Origin: Sepiola atlantica
Taxonomy: Eukaryota > Mollusca > Cephalopoda > Sepiida > Sepiolidae
Length of the DNA: 64,000 nt
Assembly: GCA_963556195.1 (NCBI GenBank)
Contig: OY744520.1
Location: forward strand, 1,403,501 to 1,467,500
Reading direction: 5' to 3'
Under the pieces are notes generated by a model that was not told the DNA's origin, ran no database searches, and was given only the letters and a program-made list of their open reading frames with translations. Numbering within the stretch: the stretch's first letter is position 1; each line of letters opens with the position of its first letter. Positions 1 through 10,409 of the stretch are shown piece after piece. A program made the position numbers and the translations under genes.

Positions 1-420
1 TTTATATATAAATATATGGCACTTCGTCGGTGGGTTCAAATATAAAATATTCAGGAAAAAAAAATAAGTAATTAAAATAATAAAAAAACAATCAGTTGTT
101 ATAGTTTTAGTTTTATTAGATTTGCTGCGGATATTAATATTTACTGCGTTATAAGCAATGTTGCCACACACACGTTTTTTTAAATTTGAAACACCTACCA
201 TTTGACAAAGAGGCGTTCCTCGAAATATATTATGGAACATGGTCACACACATTACATCAGTGTTCAAGTCTTGCCTAATCAAGTAAGATTTGCTATATAG
301 GAAAAAGAAAGAATTTTAATTCAAAAAAATATATAAAGTAAAATCACTTGTTTTTGTCTTACTTCTCAATGCCGACATATTTCCATTTCTTGCATTGTGA
401 TAGTCTTCTAATACTTATAT
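1..420. other. AT-rich sequence, no feature recognised
   Basis: I see only AT-rich, low-complexity sequence with short TA runs. No reading frame resembles a known family and no clear repeat boundary is visible. Confidence 0.6.
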
Positions 421-440
421 ATATATATGTCATTATTTTT

Positions 441-480
441 GCAAATTAATATATATTATATATAATATATATTAATTTGC
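441..480. repeat. 40-bp perfect palindrome
   Basis: The 20 bases from 441 (gcaaattaatatatattata) are exactly reverse-complemented by 461-480, with no spacer. The flanks keep partial symmetry (ttttt on the left, aaaaa on the right, offset by cc). It may be the core of a collapsed foldback element or a plain AT cruciform. Confidence 0.9.
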
Positions 481-812
481 CAAAAATATGCCTCATACCT
501 GAATTATAATTCATTAAATACATTCCACATAAAGTTGCAAAAATGTATGTAATCACCCTTACACTTAAAAACCCCATTTTCCCCAAAAGGCAAGAGCTTA
601 AAAATGTGTTTATATCGTTTACAAAGTTACAAATTATTTTAATCTTTTTGACTTACAAATTTTAGGAGCCAAAATTCTATTGTAGTTAAATTCATATAAA
701 ATTTCAATTTTCCAATGATTTTCTCACCAAGATTCAACTTGAAAAAAGCCTTCAGTATTCAGTTAAAACAAAGGACATCTCATCCTCCTCCATCATCCAT
801 TAGGTTTGCGTG

Positions 813-838
813 TGTATATATATATATATATATATATG
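813..838. repeat. (TA)n microsatellite
   Basis: Uninterrupted TA dinucleotides directly before the dispersed repeat that begins at 841. Confidence 0.95.
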
Positions 839-840
839 TA

Positions 841-945
841 AGTTAGGTATATATATTTATATGTACAGGATAATCTCCCAAACTAATGAATTTAGGAATA
901 TATATTCTAGACAACACGGTGAGTAACATGGGCACATTATTGTTT
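841..945. repeat. Dispersed repeat R, copy 1
   Basis: The segment shares 'gttaggtat', 'gtacagg(g)taatctcc', 'ggaatatatattct' and 'gagtaacatgg.cacattatt' with three copies between 11182 and 11720. It is a low-copy interspersed repeat of about 100 bp. I cannot assign it to a class. Confidence 0.6.
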
Positions 946-949
946 TTCC

Positions 950-1182
950 TCTTGCCGTCAGCCATTTTTATTTTATTCTTAATTAGTATTGTCTGTAGTG
1001 TAGATTGAACATTCAATTTCTGGACGAGTGTCACCTAGAACTGATTGTAACTTAACACCTTTATCCGTTGCATCACGTTCAGTTTGAAATTCCATATTCC
1101 TGATGTTACATCAGTCGAAACGTGATAACATCAAAGATGAGAACAGTAGTCCAAATAATACAAATTATCAATCCTCATCTAA
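950..1182 (-). mobile_element. Partial tRNA-containing TIR element (family F, copy 1)
   Basis: Only the inner part and the right terminal repeat of family F remain. The right end carries 'aacatcaaagatgagaac', 'agtagtccaaataatac' and 'aattatcaatcctcatc', as in the fuller copies at 4563 and 47994. The tRNA-like part reads on the minus strand and is eroded (box B region near 1000-1012). The left TIR is missing, so this is a truncated fossil. Confidence 0.7.
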
Positions 1183-1202
1183 AAAAATATTAGCTTATTC
1201 TG

Positions 1203-1265
1203 TCTAAACTTGCAATCATTCTTAAACTAAACTTGCAATTATTCTTAAACTAAACTTGCAATTAA
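1203..1265. repeat. 23-bp tandem repeat, ~2.7 copies
   Basis: 'ctaaacttgcaat' recurs at 1204, 1227 and 1250, a period of 23 bp, with one c/t difference between the units. Confidence 0.85.
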
Positions 1266-2080
1266 TTACGATGTAATTTCTGCAAATTAAGTCTCCCATT
1301 TTCTCTGTAAATTGTGTACAAGTTTATAATATGTTCATATGAATCTTAAAAATAGGTTTTTGTTTTCTTAAAAAACCCGAGTGGAATGTCGATTTCAAAT
1401 AGTTGACATTCCAAACGGTTTTATTCATTGATATTTTCACCATTTTTCTTGGATTTCTAATTCTATTTATAGATTTTTTTTTAAAATTTGTTTCACTTAT
1501 TTCAAATTGCAGCCACAAAAAGATTATAATGACATCTTTCGTATCAAAGGCCAGATCTGGAAGATTAAAACCCTAAATATGATAACTTCACATTTGGTGT
1601 CAGTGTAGGTTATTTTTATTTTTTTTTGTTTTTGTTTTTTGAGGGGGGGGGGGTATTTATTTATTTAAAAAAATCTTATCAGATTTAACGAGTTGAAAGT
1701 CTTGGTTCTTACAAAAACGCTCCACTCAGTCTTTAGAGACAATGAATACCCCTGTAATGGTAATTGTGTTGGGAATCAATTGAGAGAAGCAAAGAAAAGT
1801 CTAGGACGACTGGAAACCATGTTTAGAGATAAACGGAAAGCTCTCTCACAGACAACACCTGGTAGTCACCCATTTAAGTAGTGACCAGGCTCAACGTTGC
1901 TGAACTTCAGTAGTGATCTCACAAGAACCAGTGTATCAACATGATTATGTTGCATCTAGTAATCACTTTATATTTGTCTACAAAGCACAATTCTTAAAAT
2001 GCAACAAGTTCATTTGCCTACAGTTATTTGAATGCAGGTTATCTTACCCATAACGACAGGGAGGCATTTGGGGTTCCTAC
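1266..2080. other. No feature recognised
   Basis: AT-rich sequence with a run of 11 G at about 1643-1653. The small open frame near 1693-1881 matches nothing I recognise and is short enough to be chance. Confidence 0.5.
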
Positions 2081-2099
2081 CTTTCTAATAGTATTAGTG

Positions 2100-2172
2100 T
2101 ATGATAACAATATCAGCAAGGATTTGAACTCTGCATAGTCTGTAATAGTATCCATTGGGCCAATAACTCACA
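2100..2172 (-). repeat. tRNA-like sequence, probable SINE head
   Basis: Read on the minus strand it has a box A-like 'tggcccaatgga' (2151-2162) and a box B-like 'gagttcaaatcc' (2120-2131) at tRNA-like spacing. The acceptor stem does not pair well, so I call it a tRNA-derived SINE or pseudogene, not a functional tRNA. Confidence 0.5.
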
Positions 2173-2382
2173 CTCCAGATGGCAATGAATGCTTTTTATA
2201 AACTATTTTTTACTTTATGCAAATTCTTTTTATAGTTCAGGTAGATTTTAAAAAAAGTTAATCTTCACATGGTAGAGAAAAAACAATTTTTGAAATTTTG
2301 CTTTCAGCAGGAGGTGGGGAGGGGCTTCTTCCAAGTTATGATTTATAGAAATAGGCTGCTTCATTAACAGATATGTGTCATA

Positions 2383-2398
2383 TATATATATATATATA
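2383..2398. repeat. (TA)n abutting a Helitron-like end
   Basis: The TA run ends exactly where the CTAG terminus begins at 2399, which fits insertion of the neighbour into an AT-rich microsatellite. Confidence 0.8.
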
Positions 2399-3060
2399 CT
2401 AGACGAATACCTGTCCCAGGACGGATAAAGTTCATTCTCCGAACATAAGTTTTGCACCACTTTCATGCCCTTCTACAGAGATTCAAAATAAAGGTATAAT
2501 GATACTAAACATTGTTTTGTTTTGTGAACATATTTCACCCCAAACAGGGCTGGCCGCCACTGTAAACGTAAGGGGTTACTGAGAATTAGGATGTAAGTTT
2601 TGGGTGTCATCCTAAGTTGGGAGCAGTATAGCGAGATGTCTGTTTAGTTTTAAACCTCTGCATGTCGGTACAGTCGGGGAAACAGAGAGCAGGAAGGGAG
2701 TTCTAGAGGCCGGCAGCACGAGGAAAGAAGCTATTGGAGTAGAAGGCTCTCCAGCATCTGGGGACCTCCACACTGAATGGATGGGATTTAGCTGATTGTC
2801 GAGTTGGTCTATTGTATTTACGTCGAGGAGGCACCAGAGTAGCAAGTTCATCAGAGCACAATCCATTAAACTAACAAGTACAAGGATGCAACATTGCGGC
2901 TTGGTTTATAGTATGACTGTGTGACTCTTTTTTGGACCTTGTCTATGAGGGAGAGACTCGTGGATGGTGCACCATCCTTATTCCAATTTTGATCAAAGTC
3001 CATTACATGATTTGAATTCTAGAAAATGTCTAAAATTTAAGAAGTGAAATTCAGGGAACC
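2399..3060 (-). mobile_element. Helitron-like non-autonomous element (group A), split by a LINE
   Basis: On the minus strand the 3' end reads as the hairpin 'tatccgtc..gacaggta', a few bases, then CTAG followed by T and a TA array. The body 2425-2515 plus 2966-3060 is collinear with the uninterrupted copy at 63816-64000 (shared 'ataatgata.taaac', 'ccttatt.caattttgatc', 'cattacatgattt', 'tctagaaaat'). The LINE at 2521-2965 sits between the halves. Hairpin plus CTRR and an AT target are the Helitron 3' hallmarks. No Rep/helicase coding is present and the 5' end is not defined. Confidence 0.55.
2521..2965 (-). mobile_element. 5'-truncated CR1/Jockey-like LINE 3' end
   Basis: Minus-strand sequence matches the 3' coding end of the LINE family repeated elsewhere in the window: RVQKR-type region, then an HPF..V...R-like stretch, then an SFFPRA..LWNSLPA-like motif eroded here. 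It ends with the shared 3' UTR 'ggcctgccttgtttggggt' (read with mismatches). The plus-strand left edge holds a T-rich tail. It has frameshifts and stops and is inactive. It interrupts a Helitron-like repeat, so it is the younger of the two. Confidence 0.8.
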
Positions 3061-3067
3061 AGTCAAA

Positions 3068-3290
3068 TCAAATGTATTGGCAAAGAATAGTAAAGTGTAA
3101 CAAGCCAATTATGGACAAGATGTGTACATCTATATCTATACACCGTCTGAATGTTTTGTCCAAGGCGACTTTAATCCTGGATGTGATAGACATTGTCACT
3201 ACCTTTGGTAGGATGTTCCATGAAGCAGAATCACGGACAGAGAATGCTACCTTTCTTATAAAGAGATGAAAGTGTAACAATAATCTTTAT
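3068..3290 (-). pseudogene. LINE ORF2 C-terminal fragment
   Basis: A minus-strand frame (3068-3280, 70 codons) contains RKVAFSVRDSASWNILPK followed by a hydrophilic LDKTF-like segment. This matches the pattern 'F..R....WN.LP..VV....S..FK..LDK' at the extreme C-terminus of many CR1/Jockey-type reverse-transcriptase polyproteins. No polymerase motif remains. It differs from the neighbouring copy at 2521-2965, so a second LINE subfamily is likely. Confidence 0.6.
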
Positions 3291-4115
3291 ACTTTATTTC
3301 CAATAAGTTTATCGAAACAATGAACTTTAGAAAAAAGGGAATAACAAGAATAAACGTTTGTTTTTCTATTTTCTTCTGTTGTTTGTTTAAATCCTGACTT
3401 TTCCTACAGAAGATCAGTTTGTTCCTCTCTTTTACTCTGGACTCCTTTTTACTTCACAAAACAAATAAAGAATTTAAACCTCTGGTCGCAGATTGAATAT
3501 CAAGATCTGACCTGGTCACTCGGTCAAAATGTTAAATGGAAATCTAATTATGGCCTGAGATTATCCGATATCAGTTTCCTTCGTTTGTTTTTGTTTGCTT
3601 TTTCTCTTTCCATATTCAACTCTTGTTCTTTTCTGTAGAGAAGTATTTAAAACTAACACAAAACTTTCAATAGTTTTAGTCCAATTAGTTTTTAAGTAAA
3701 GAAAAATAAAAGTAATGGATACCATTACGTTTTAATAAATGTGTTATGCTGTGTTCAAATCCTAGTATAGGGTCTATTTTATTTATTTTAGTTTTATTAA
3801 GTATGAAATTGTTTTTGATTCGAAACAATGTAAATATTTTGAAAATATTCTTAAATACAGAATCCTTTGTGAAAGCATTACCCTGCACCACTGCCAGCAA
3901 GATCTACTTGATGTAAGGAGCTAAAAAGAATGAAAGATGATTAACGCAAAGACAATTGGAAAAGGATCCACAACTCCAGAAATCTCCCTGGACTCTGGAG
4001 TAAAAATAAATCTGCAAGAAAAGAATATTTGGTGAAATAGAAAGTATCTACTTCATTATGGCTGCCGTATATAAAATCAGAAATTGCAAACCGGTGTTTT
4101 CGGTCGTTTTTTTTA
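3291..4115. other. No feature recognised
   Basis: AT-rich. 3897-3930 ('acttgatgtaaggagctaa') resembles one end of dispersed repeat D (see 34065) but is too short to claim. A 12-bp-stem hairpin lies at 4116-4143. Confidence 0.5.
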
Positions 4116-4230
4116 ATAATTTGTTACTAATGTAACAAATTATAAAATCAAACTGATTTTTAAAATTGGAAATTTATTTTTAATCTTGAAAATATTTTTA
4201 GAGCTAGTTTACTTTGAAGTAAATTTCTAA

Positions 4231-4289
4231 TTCGGACGCATGCCAACATGTAAAACGGACGTTAAACCGAATATGATTATGATGATGGA
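4231..4289 (+). mobile_element. Cephalopod-type SINE/LINE tail
   Basis: Contains 'catgccaacatgtaaaac' and 'ggacgttaaaccgaatat' followed by gattatgatgatgg. The same tail occurs at 17250-17310 and, reversed, at 18473-18545. I recognise it as a common cephalopod interspersed-repeat tail. No head is present here. Confidence 0.65.
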
Positions 4290-4562
4290 AATATTAACAT
4301 AATCTAATAACTTGTCTTGTTATTTCTAATATATACAAAATAAATGTTTTGAGTTTTTGAGATTTCTTAAAATTTAAAATTCCTTTCTTAAAATTCCTGT
4401 TTTCACCAACTTTCAAATTTTCTTTTCTGTTTGTAATTGTGAATTTTCTGTAATTATCGCGTTTATTTGGAATTCACTTATTTGCTTAATATATTTGGTT
4501 AGAAATATTCCCTGATTTTCATAAGGTTGCTAAAATAATTTGATTACCAAAACATGGGAAAT

Positions 4563-5012
4563 CACTTGTTTTGATTATTCGGTCTACAGTTGTCATCTTG
4601 GATGTTATTTTACAACGTTTCAGCCAATGTAATCTCCGACTTCTTCAGGTGCATCTCGTCAGAACTAAGGAATCTGTACAGAATTTCAAACGAAACTCTG
4701 TATTTAATCCATGGGAGTAGCTTACTCTCATTCAATCAGCCACGACCGGGTAGAAGTCTTAAGTAATTTGTAATTGTATTCTTAGTATCGCCCTTACTGA
4801 GGATTGAACCTTCAACATCCAGAAGACTGTCACTTAGAACTGATTATTATTTAGCATTTTAGCTGGTCCTTGTGGCATACAGATTCCAGAGTTCGACGAG
4901 ACATACTTATAGGGCGGAGGTTACATTAATGGAAATGTTTAAAATAACATCCAAGATGAGAATAGTAGTCCGAATAATCCAAATAATCCAAATTATCAAT
5001 CCTCATCTCAAA
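4563..5012 (-). mobile_element. tRNA-containing TIR element (family F, copy 2)
   Basis: Imperfect terminal inverted repeats of ~110 bp: left 4570-4680 starts 'gattattcggtctacagt' and includes 'tcatcttggatgttat'. Right 4878-4990 has the complement 'ataacatccaagatgaga' and 'agtagtccgaataatcc'. The interior holds a minus-strand tRNA-like unit with the box B complement 'gattgaacctt' near 4803. There is no transposase, so the element is non-autonomous. Other copies are at 12633, 25655 and 47994. Confidence 0.75.
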
Positions 5013-5749
5013 AATGTCAAACCTCCAATAGGTTTCTGTACTTGAAAACAGACAGTTGATTGTACATGCATTCTTTGTTTTGTAAGTGCTTTGTTGTTTT
5101 TCGTAGTGTGAGTTATTGCCTCCGAGGCTTGTCTAAACAAAATAGACGACCACGTTAGGCCAAAAGCTTTGATATAGTGCAAATTATTTTGAAATAAAGA
5201 ACTTAAAAAACAGTTTCATTAAGTTTAACATGTACAGATCGGTTGAAAATTTTATTTTACTGCGTTTGGTGACAGTTATTAGTTGTATTTTTGTTTAATT
5301 TTCGATTTTTCAGTTGTTAAAAATATAACATCGAACCTTCAAATCAATTAAATTATGACAGCATCTTGAATTCATTTTTTACAAGCCTTCTACGCTACAA
5401 TACAAATTCTGAAAAAGCAAACACAAAATGTTTAACCTTTAAATGCTTTTTGTTTCAAATATGACACATTCGTACAAAATGCCGAAAATGTGTCGAACTT
5501 CAACTTGTTTCACATCTGCATCGAGCCTGTTGGCAAGTGTGAGTAGGTATTAGTATGATGTTGCATCAGCACACCCGCTAAATAGGTAATCAGTATCTTC
5601 GATATTTTTTTTTTTCAAACCAATATAAAAAATAAAGCATTTAAGGGTTAAAAGCTGAAAACTATAAAGGCTGATAGAAAATTAAATTTTATTGCATTTG
5701 ATAAAAATTATTTGTTTTTTTTCCCCCTTTTTGTGTTAACTATAATACA
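5013..5749. other. No feature recognised
   Basis: AT-rich sequence with no conserved frame. Two loosely similar stretches near 5230-5350 and 5650-5720 ('ctgaaaa.t...aaattttattgcatttg') may be remnants of one old repeat. Confidence 0.5.
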
Positions 5750-6755
5750 CTTCAGCCCTTCTCACACCTGCTAGTGCCCTAACCTGCCAGTGTCCTATAT
5801 GTGTATAAAGTCACCATTCGCCCATGCGTGGAGTATTGTTACCACATCTGGGTTGGAGCACCACCAATGACTAGTCTGTCCCTTTTTGACAGGGTACAAA
5901 AAAGAGTTTTAACCTAATAGGTCCAAACTGTCTGCCAAGCTTCAGCCCCTGTCCAATCATCCCAATGTTGTACTTCCACAGTGTAGCAGTCATAAACATA
6001 GACCTATTTTCTCCCTCCGAAAAATGTCTGTCTTGTTGAGTGAGCTTGTCACACACTGACCAATCAGCCTGCAGGGTGAATGGATTCCTTCTGTCAGCTT
6101 AAGAACTACTTCGGCCCACTTTGGGAATCACAAGCGGTCAGCAAAGAGACTCCTGCAAGCAACGAGGAAACACTTCTTTCTCTTTCTCTCCTGCTCCTGT
6201 CCACTGAACGTTCCAGCAACTACTATATTTGCTTGGAGGTAACTGCTCAGACTTTCGGCAGCTCTAAGAACTTCTTATTTTTCCTCTTCATTGCTCAGAC
6301 ACTGTTCAACTTTCTTCCACCTATACTAAACGGTATAGGTAACTTTAAAGAATAAACCCTTTTCGTTGTTGTTATAAAAAGGACATAAATATAAGATAGG
6401 GACAACGTCCCCTTCTTTACAAATGTGCTCCGACGAACTTACTACACTTATACTCTCTCGACGTAAATACCTCTGACCAACCCAATTAACCACAAAATCC
6501 AAAGTTTTCACTGTAGAGGTCCCCAAAACCTTCTACTCTAGCTTCTTTTCTCAAAACTCTTGCCTTTGGAATTCCTTCCATGTTCCCTGTTTCCCCCAAC
6601 TGTACCAACAGTCAGAAATTTAAATGTAAGGTGAACAAACACCTTGTTGCACAACTCCCCCCTCCGGATACCTCTCTATAAATCTGGTCCCTAATCATAG
6701 TAGCCCCTTACATCTTGGTGGCAATATGCCTTGTTTGGGGTGAATAAAAGTTAAA
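5750..6755 (+). mobile_element. CR1/Jockey-like LINE 3' end, interrupted by a 420-bp insertion
   Basis: The plus strand encodes the degraded motif series ILYLYK, then IRPCMEYCYHIWVG-like, then a LSLFDRVQKRV-like stretch up to ~5985. After foreign sequence it resumes at ~6408 with the 'gtgctccgacgaact' region, an HSF-TVEV-like stretch, a WNSFH-like motif and the 3' UTR ending 'ccttgtttggggtgaataaa'. Frameshifts and stops are present. The family 3' end carries an AATAAA-type signal, and no long A tail follows. Confidence 0.8.
5985..6408. other. Insertion within LINE copy, unclassified
   Basis: This stretch has no counterpart in the sister LINE copies at 17655 and 44390. It contains 'cctgcagggtgaatgg' near 6070 and a polyadenylation-like 'gaataaaccctttt' near 6350. 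I see no inverted or direct terminal repeats. It could be a SINE or LTR fragment. Confidence 0.5.
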
Positions 6756-8190
6756 AAAAAGGTTAAGAATCTCTGGACTAGCCTTAATTCTTACACTTCT
6801 GTGTCCCAGCCTTAATTTCTCCTCTCACCCCCCCCCCAACAATCCTCCTCCTCCTGCTGCTGCTGCTTCTTTTTTCAGTTGGTCAGTTTATTTTTAACAT
6901 AAAATTCCCACAATCCACTTTGTAGAAATGGGTGGACCTCGTTTTTTCTCAGTTTTCAGGTCAGAATATTTGCACCATTGACCTCCTACACCCCACCCCT
7001 CTCCACTCTGTCCGACCGGTCTGTGTACTGTGAGTGGTCTTCAACTGTTGCTTGGCCAAGTGGTTTGATACAGGAGGAGAAAAACACTTGCACATCATGG
7101 GCCGCTTTGTCAGCTGACTCCCCTCCCCATCCTTATCTTCTCCCCACCTCCACCATCCCACTTCCCTCACCCATATCCCCATTGGCGTTTTTTCCTCCTT
7201 TATTTTCTCTCTCGTTTGAATAAATGAAATCTTTTTAAACATCTAGCAAGGTGGTTTGCTGGTGTCTGGGCGTAAGATACGTTATTCAGAGAAAATCCAT
7301 AAAACTTTTGGTTTAATTGTAGCATAGGGCCTGTTGGAATATCTGAACCATTTTTGCTTAGTTTTCGCCGACAGTTTTGGATAAAATTGATAGTAGTTTA
7401 AAGATTGGTTAATTCTTATTTCAATCACGTAAATTATTTAGAGTGAAATGGGTTCGGCATGACTTCCAATCAACTTGCTTTTACTTAAAATCATGTTTTA
7501 GTAAATACACACATGCATATATATACTGACATGGGTCAAACACATCGCCTTATTCATCCCTCCCCGACAGAAATGGATTCTGGCTAAAAATGTGCTACAT
7601 TAAAAACCAAATTTCCTTTCTTTCCTGCCATCCTCCCTTCTCTGAACATAACAACATTTTATGACTCTATCCACTTAAGTTTTGGAAAATGTCCACAGCA
7701 TCACTTGAGGTGTGAAGATTAAAGAGGAGGTCAGAGATATATAGATGGACATATGTGAACATTTTTTTATCTCATTGGCTATATATGTTTTTTTCATTGC
7801 TATCACCACTGATCGACCACACACACGCCTTTCATTACACTGAGGAAGGTCGAAGGAAGCGACCGTTTTGTATTCCTATACGTCAACAAATAAGAAATTA
7901 ATAGAAAGTATATAAACATTTATATATTGTCTACACTAATTTTTTATACATATAAAGAGTTTGAATGATGAACGCCATTTTCAAAATTGCGTATCTATAA
8001 CTACTAAGTGTTCCACTTCAACCCCAAAATCATGTTTTACATAATGTGACATCGGCATAATTTTTGTTTGCTTTCAATTAAATTAAGCTTTTAGTCTTTT
8101 TATTGTTTAATTTCTCACTTTAAAGAAATTGGATTTATCGTGTGTTGCATTCAAACTCTTCATATATGCATATATACGTGTGTGTGTATG
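6756..8190. other. No gene recognised
   Basis: C/T-rich stretches around 6820-6870 and 7120-7210 give short overlapping open frames on both strands that look compositional. At 7836-7880 there is a 'ctgaggaaggtcgaagg' phrase of a type common in invertebrate repeats; a similar phrase lies near 47775. No boundaries are visible. Confidence 0.5.
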
Positions 8191-8193
8191 TTT

Positions 8194-8550
8194 TTATTTC
8201 AAGATTTTTACATAATTTTCTAATAATTTATATAAAAAAAAACTCAACCGATTCACATTTGTTTCCAATAAAACTGTACAGTAAACAAAGTATCCAGGTA
8301 GTTTACCATAAAATAAAGAATCATAAACTTAAATATACTTATATCTTTCAGTGACTAATGAACATAGTTTTAATCTTGTTCTTTTTTACTCGAAAATATA
8401 ACCAGTATATTTTGAAGCTAAGGAACCTGTCTATTATGGTAAACTACCTGAATATTTTCTTTACTGTACAGTTTTTCTGGAAACAACTGTAGATCCGTTG
8501 TTTTTTTTTTGTATATAAATCATTTATGATATAAGAATCTTGAAATAAAT
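8194..8550. mobile_element. Foldback element with ~120-bp arms
   Basis: Left arm 8194-8317 and right arm 8431-8550 are reverse complements with scattered mismatches. Shared landmarks are 'ggtagtttaccataa' / 'ttatggtaaactacc', 'aaaactgtacagtaaa' / 'tttactgtacagttttt' and 'atttcaagatttt' / 'aagaatcttgaaat'. The spacer is about 115 bp. There is no coding sequence. It is a MITE-like hairpin lying about 40 bp upstream of the LINE insertion. Confidence 0.8.
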
Positions 8551-8586
8551 ACCTTTATCAGCTCTATTTAATTACTAAATATCGAG

Positions 8587-9226
8587 CTTGTCATTTGCAA
8601 AGAATCTAACATGGCTTCATCCAAGTTGACAGACAGGATCTTCTATGAACGCATGCATTCCGATATCTCGTTCAACACTCAGCGATGACAGCAACGTTAC
8701 TGCACACATCAATGCAATGTGGCACACCATCACCAGCATTATCTGTGACTGCCTCAAGTTGAAGATCTATGGGACTGTTGTGAGACCTGTTGCTTTCTAC
8801 GACTCTGAGTGCTTACCGACAACGAGGCAGGCAGAACAAGGATTCGCTGTTATGGAAACCAAAATGCTCTGCTGGATGTCTGGAATTATACTGCTCAATC
8901 ATATCTGCAATGAGAGTATCCGAAGGCACTATAGCATTGCACCGATTGAGGGCAAGATGAAGGAATGCTGGCTCAGGTGGTTTGGACGTGTTCTGAAGGC
9001 CAACAATAGCACTGTCACAAAACTTGCCTTTGTATTAGAAGTCGCCGGGAAGCGACCGAGAGGAAAACTGATGATGAGATGGGCAGACTATCTGCACAAA
9101 GATCTCTGTAAAACTGGCCTTCACCTGGACCAAGCCTGTGACCGCGTCAAGTAGAGAGAAAAATCCATTAGTGCTTACTCTGCTGTAGCTTGGGATTAAC
9201 ACAAGAGAGGAACTTGTCATTTGCAA
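8587..9226 (+). mobile_element. RTE-like LINE insertion with 14-bp target-site duplication
   Basis: The 14-mer 'cttgtcatttgcaa' occurs at 8587-8600 and again, identical, at 9213-9226. The sequence between is a 5'-truncated LINE carrying only the ORF2 C-terminus and a 3' UTR of about 13 bp without a poly(A) tail. The short 3' UTR fits RTE-type elements, and the duplication is the footprint of target-primed reverse transcription. The intact duplication suggests a fairly recent insertion, although the reading frame carries a stop. Confidence 0.8.
8645..9199 (+). pseudogene. LINE ORF2 C-terminal domain, one internal stop
   Basis: An open stretch of 169 codons (8645-9154) is recognisable throughout. 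KIYGTVVRPVAFYDSEC corresponds to the 'IYRTVVRPVALYGSECW' region after the polymerase domain. VMETKMLCWMSG, then RRHYSIAPIEGKM, LRWFGRVL and GKRPRGKLMMRW follow in the family order. The TAG at 9152-9154 replaces an expected Trp codon (K-W-R in relatives), and the frame then continues to TAA at 9197-9199. The polymerase domain is absent through 5' truncation, so no activity is expected. The first ATG has no biological meaning. Confidence 0.8.
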
Positions 9227-9589
9227 TTGAAATTAGATTCTCTTGTGTGTCAGGTGTGTTCAAAAAGTAACTTGACTAACGAATTAGACACTTTTTAAAA
9301 ATTTAATGCCAGGTATTCCTGCCAGTTCCACCATTTTAGTAGGTTGTTGGTATATTTGGAAGAGGTTTACAATGTTCTCACACTATTATTAACAAAAAGG
9401 ACAAGTTGTTTTGTTTAAAGCGAATATATTTTTATTTATTTATTCAGAAACTTTTTTTTTTTTTGTAAAGTAATTTCGTTCTTTTCGTTTGTAGAATGTT
9501 CGTTGTTTTCTTATAATTGTTTGTCCATTCAGCAAAGACAGAAACTGGAAGTTCTTCAGACAAACATTTGTGCTGTTATGTTCTTTCAG
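9227..9589. other. No feature recognised
   Basis: AT-rich with T runs at 9450-9465. No frame or repeat could be assigned. Confidence 0.5.
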
Positions 9590-9905
9590 TATTTACTTCC
9601 CTCCCACCGCAGGAAGATATCACACGAGGCTGAAAGGTGAGGAGAATAAGCCAGCACACAAGATGTAGTGCACTCTGGTCCCTTAAAAATTGTCTGAGCA
9701 GCCCCATTGGCATTTTTCGGTGAGTGCGCCTCATAGTTAACTCCTTCCCAAAGGATGGACTTCCTAGAGCTGAACAAAACAAACCATAGTCTGACAGAAA
9801 AAAGGCCATGGCGTTCACAGTGGTTTAGTCTATGCTTGACTGCTTGTCGAAGATGAATCCTTGACTGGTATGGTTGCTGTAAGAAAAGCGATGGTTTTTT
9901 TCATT
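9590..9905 (-). mobile_element. SINE with shared central body (family S, copy 1)
   Basis: Read on the plus strand it runs 'tatttacttccctcccac', then the body ('gagcagccccattggcat', 'gcgcctcatagttaact', 'ccttcccaaaggatggac'), then 'ctagagctgaacaaaac'. The same order occurs at 10410, 14536, 54880 and 62815. The sense strand is minus, so the head lies at the right end. The head is degraded here ('ggcctttttt' then 'tctgtcag'). Confidence 0.7.
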
Positions 9906-10369
9906 TCCGTATTTACTAGTGTAAGACGATTCAGAGTCAAGAATTGGAAAAAATCTGAATTTTTTTTCAACCTAATTTGCGATTCCAAAAACGATTCTTT
10001 TAATTTGTTTTTTTTTTGTTTAAAACTTTGCTGATACTTATGATACTAATAATAAATATTTATTGATTTTAAAACTAACATTTATAGATCATAATAACGA
10101 ATTTATGTAAAAATAGCATGAGTGGATACATGAAAAGAAAATGGCACCAGTGAAAAATATAGATGAAAATGTGACAATGAGTTTATCAAAATCGTTGATA
10201 CAATACATAAAGAGAAACATTATGAAGTTTTTCAAATTAAAAAGAAAATTATATCTACATTTAAAAGTAGATGAGGACTCTCTGCTATACCCCTCCCCCA
10301 CACAAAAAATTAAATTCTACATTTTTAGGCGCTTTTAGAACAGAATCAGAAATTGTATCGGAATCGGAG

Positions 10370-10382
10370 GGGGGGGGGGGAG
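10370..10382. repeat. Poly(G) run
   Basis: A run of about 12 G in AT-rich surroundings. Similar G or C runs lie near 1643, 16480, 23667, 26678, 36877, 53939, 58921, 61149 and 62466. Confidence 0.9.
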
Positions 10383-10409
10383 AAAAATATTGGAATCGTC
10401 CCATCACTA

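Noticed and set aside
2100..2172. Functional tRNA gene
   Set aside because: Box A and B are present but the acceptor and anticodon stems do not form.
6961..7242. Overlapping frames on both strands (93 and 81 codons)
   Set aside because: Driven by C/T-rich composition; no homology recognised.
8645..9154. Intact host gene of 169 codons
   Set aside because: All blocks match a LINE ORF2 C-terminus, and it is bracketed by a target-site duplication.
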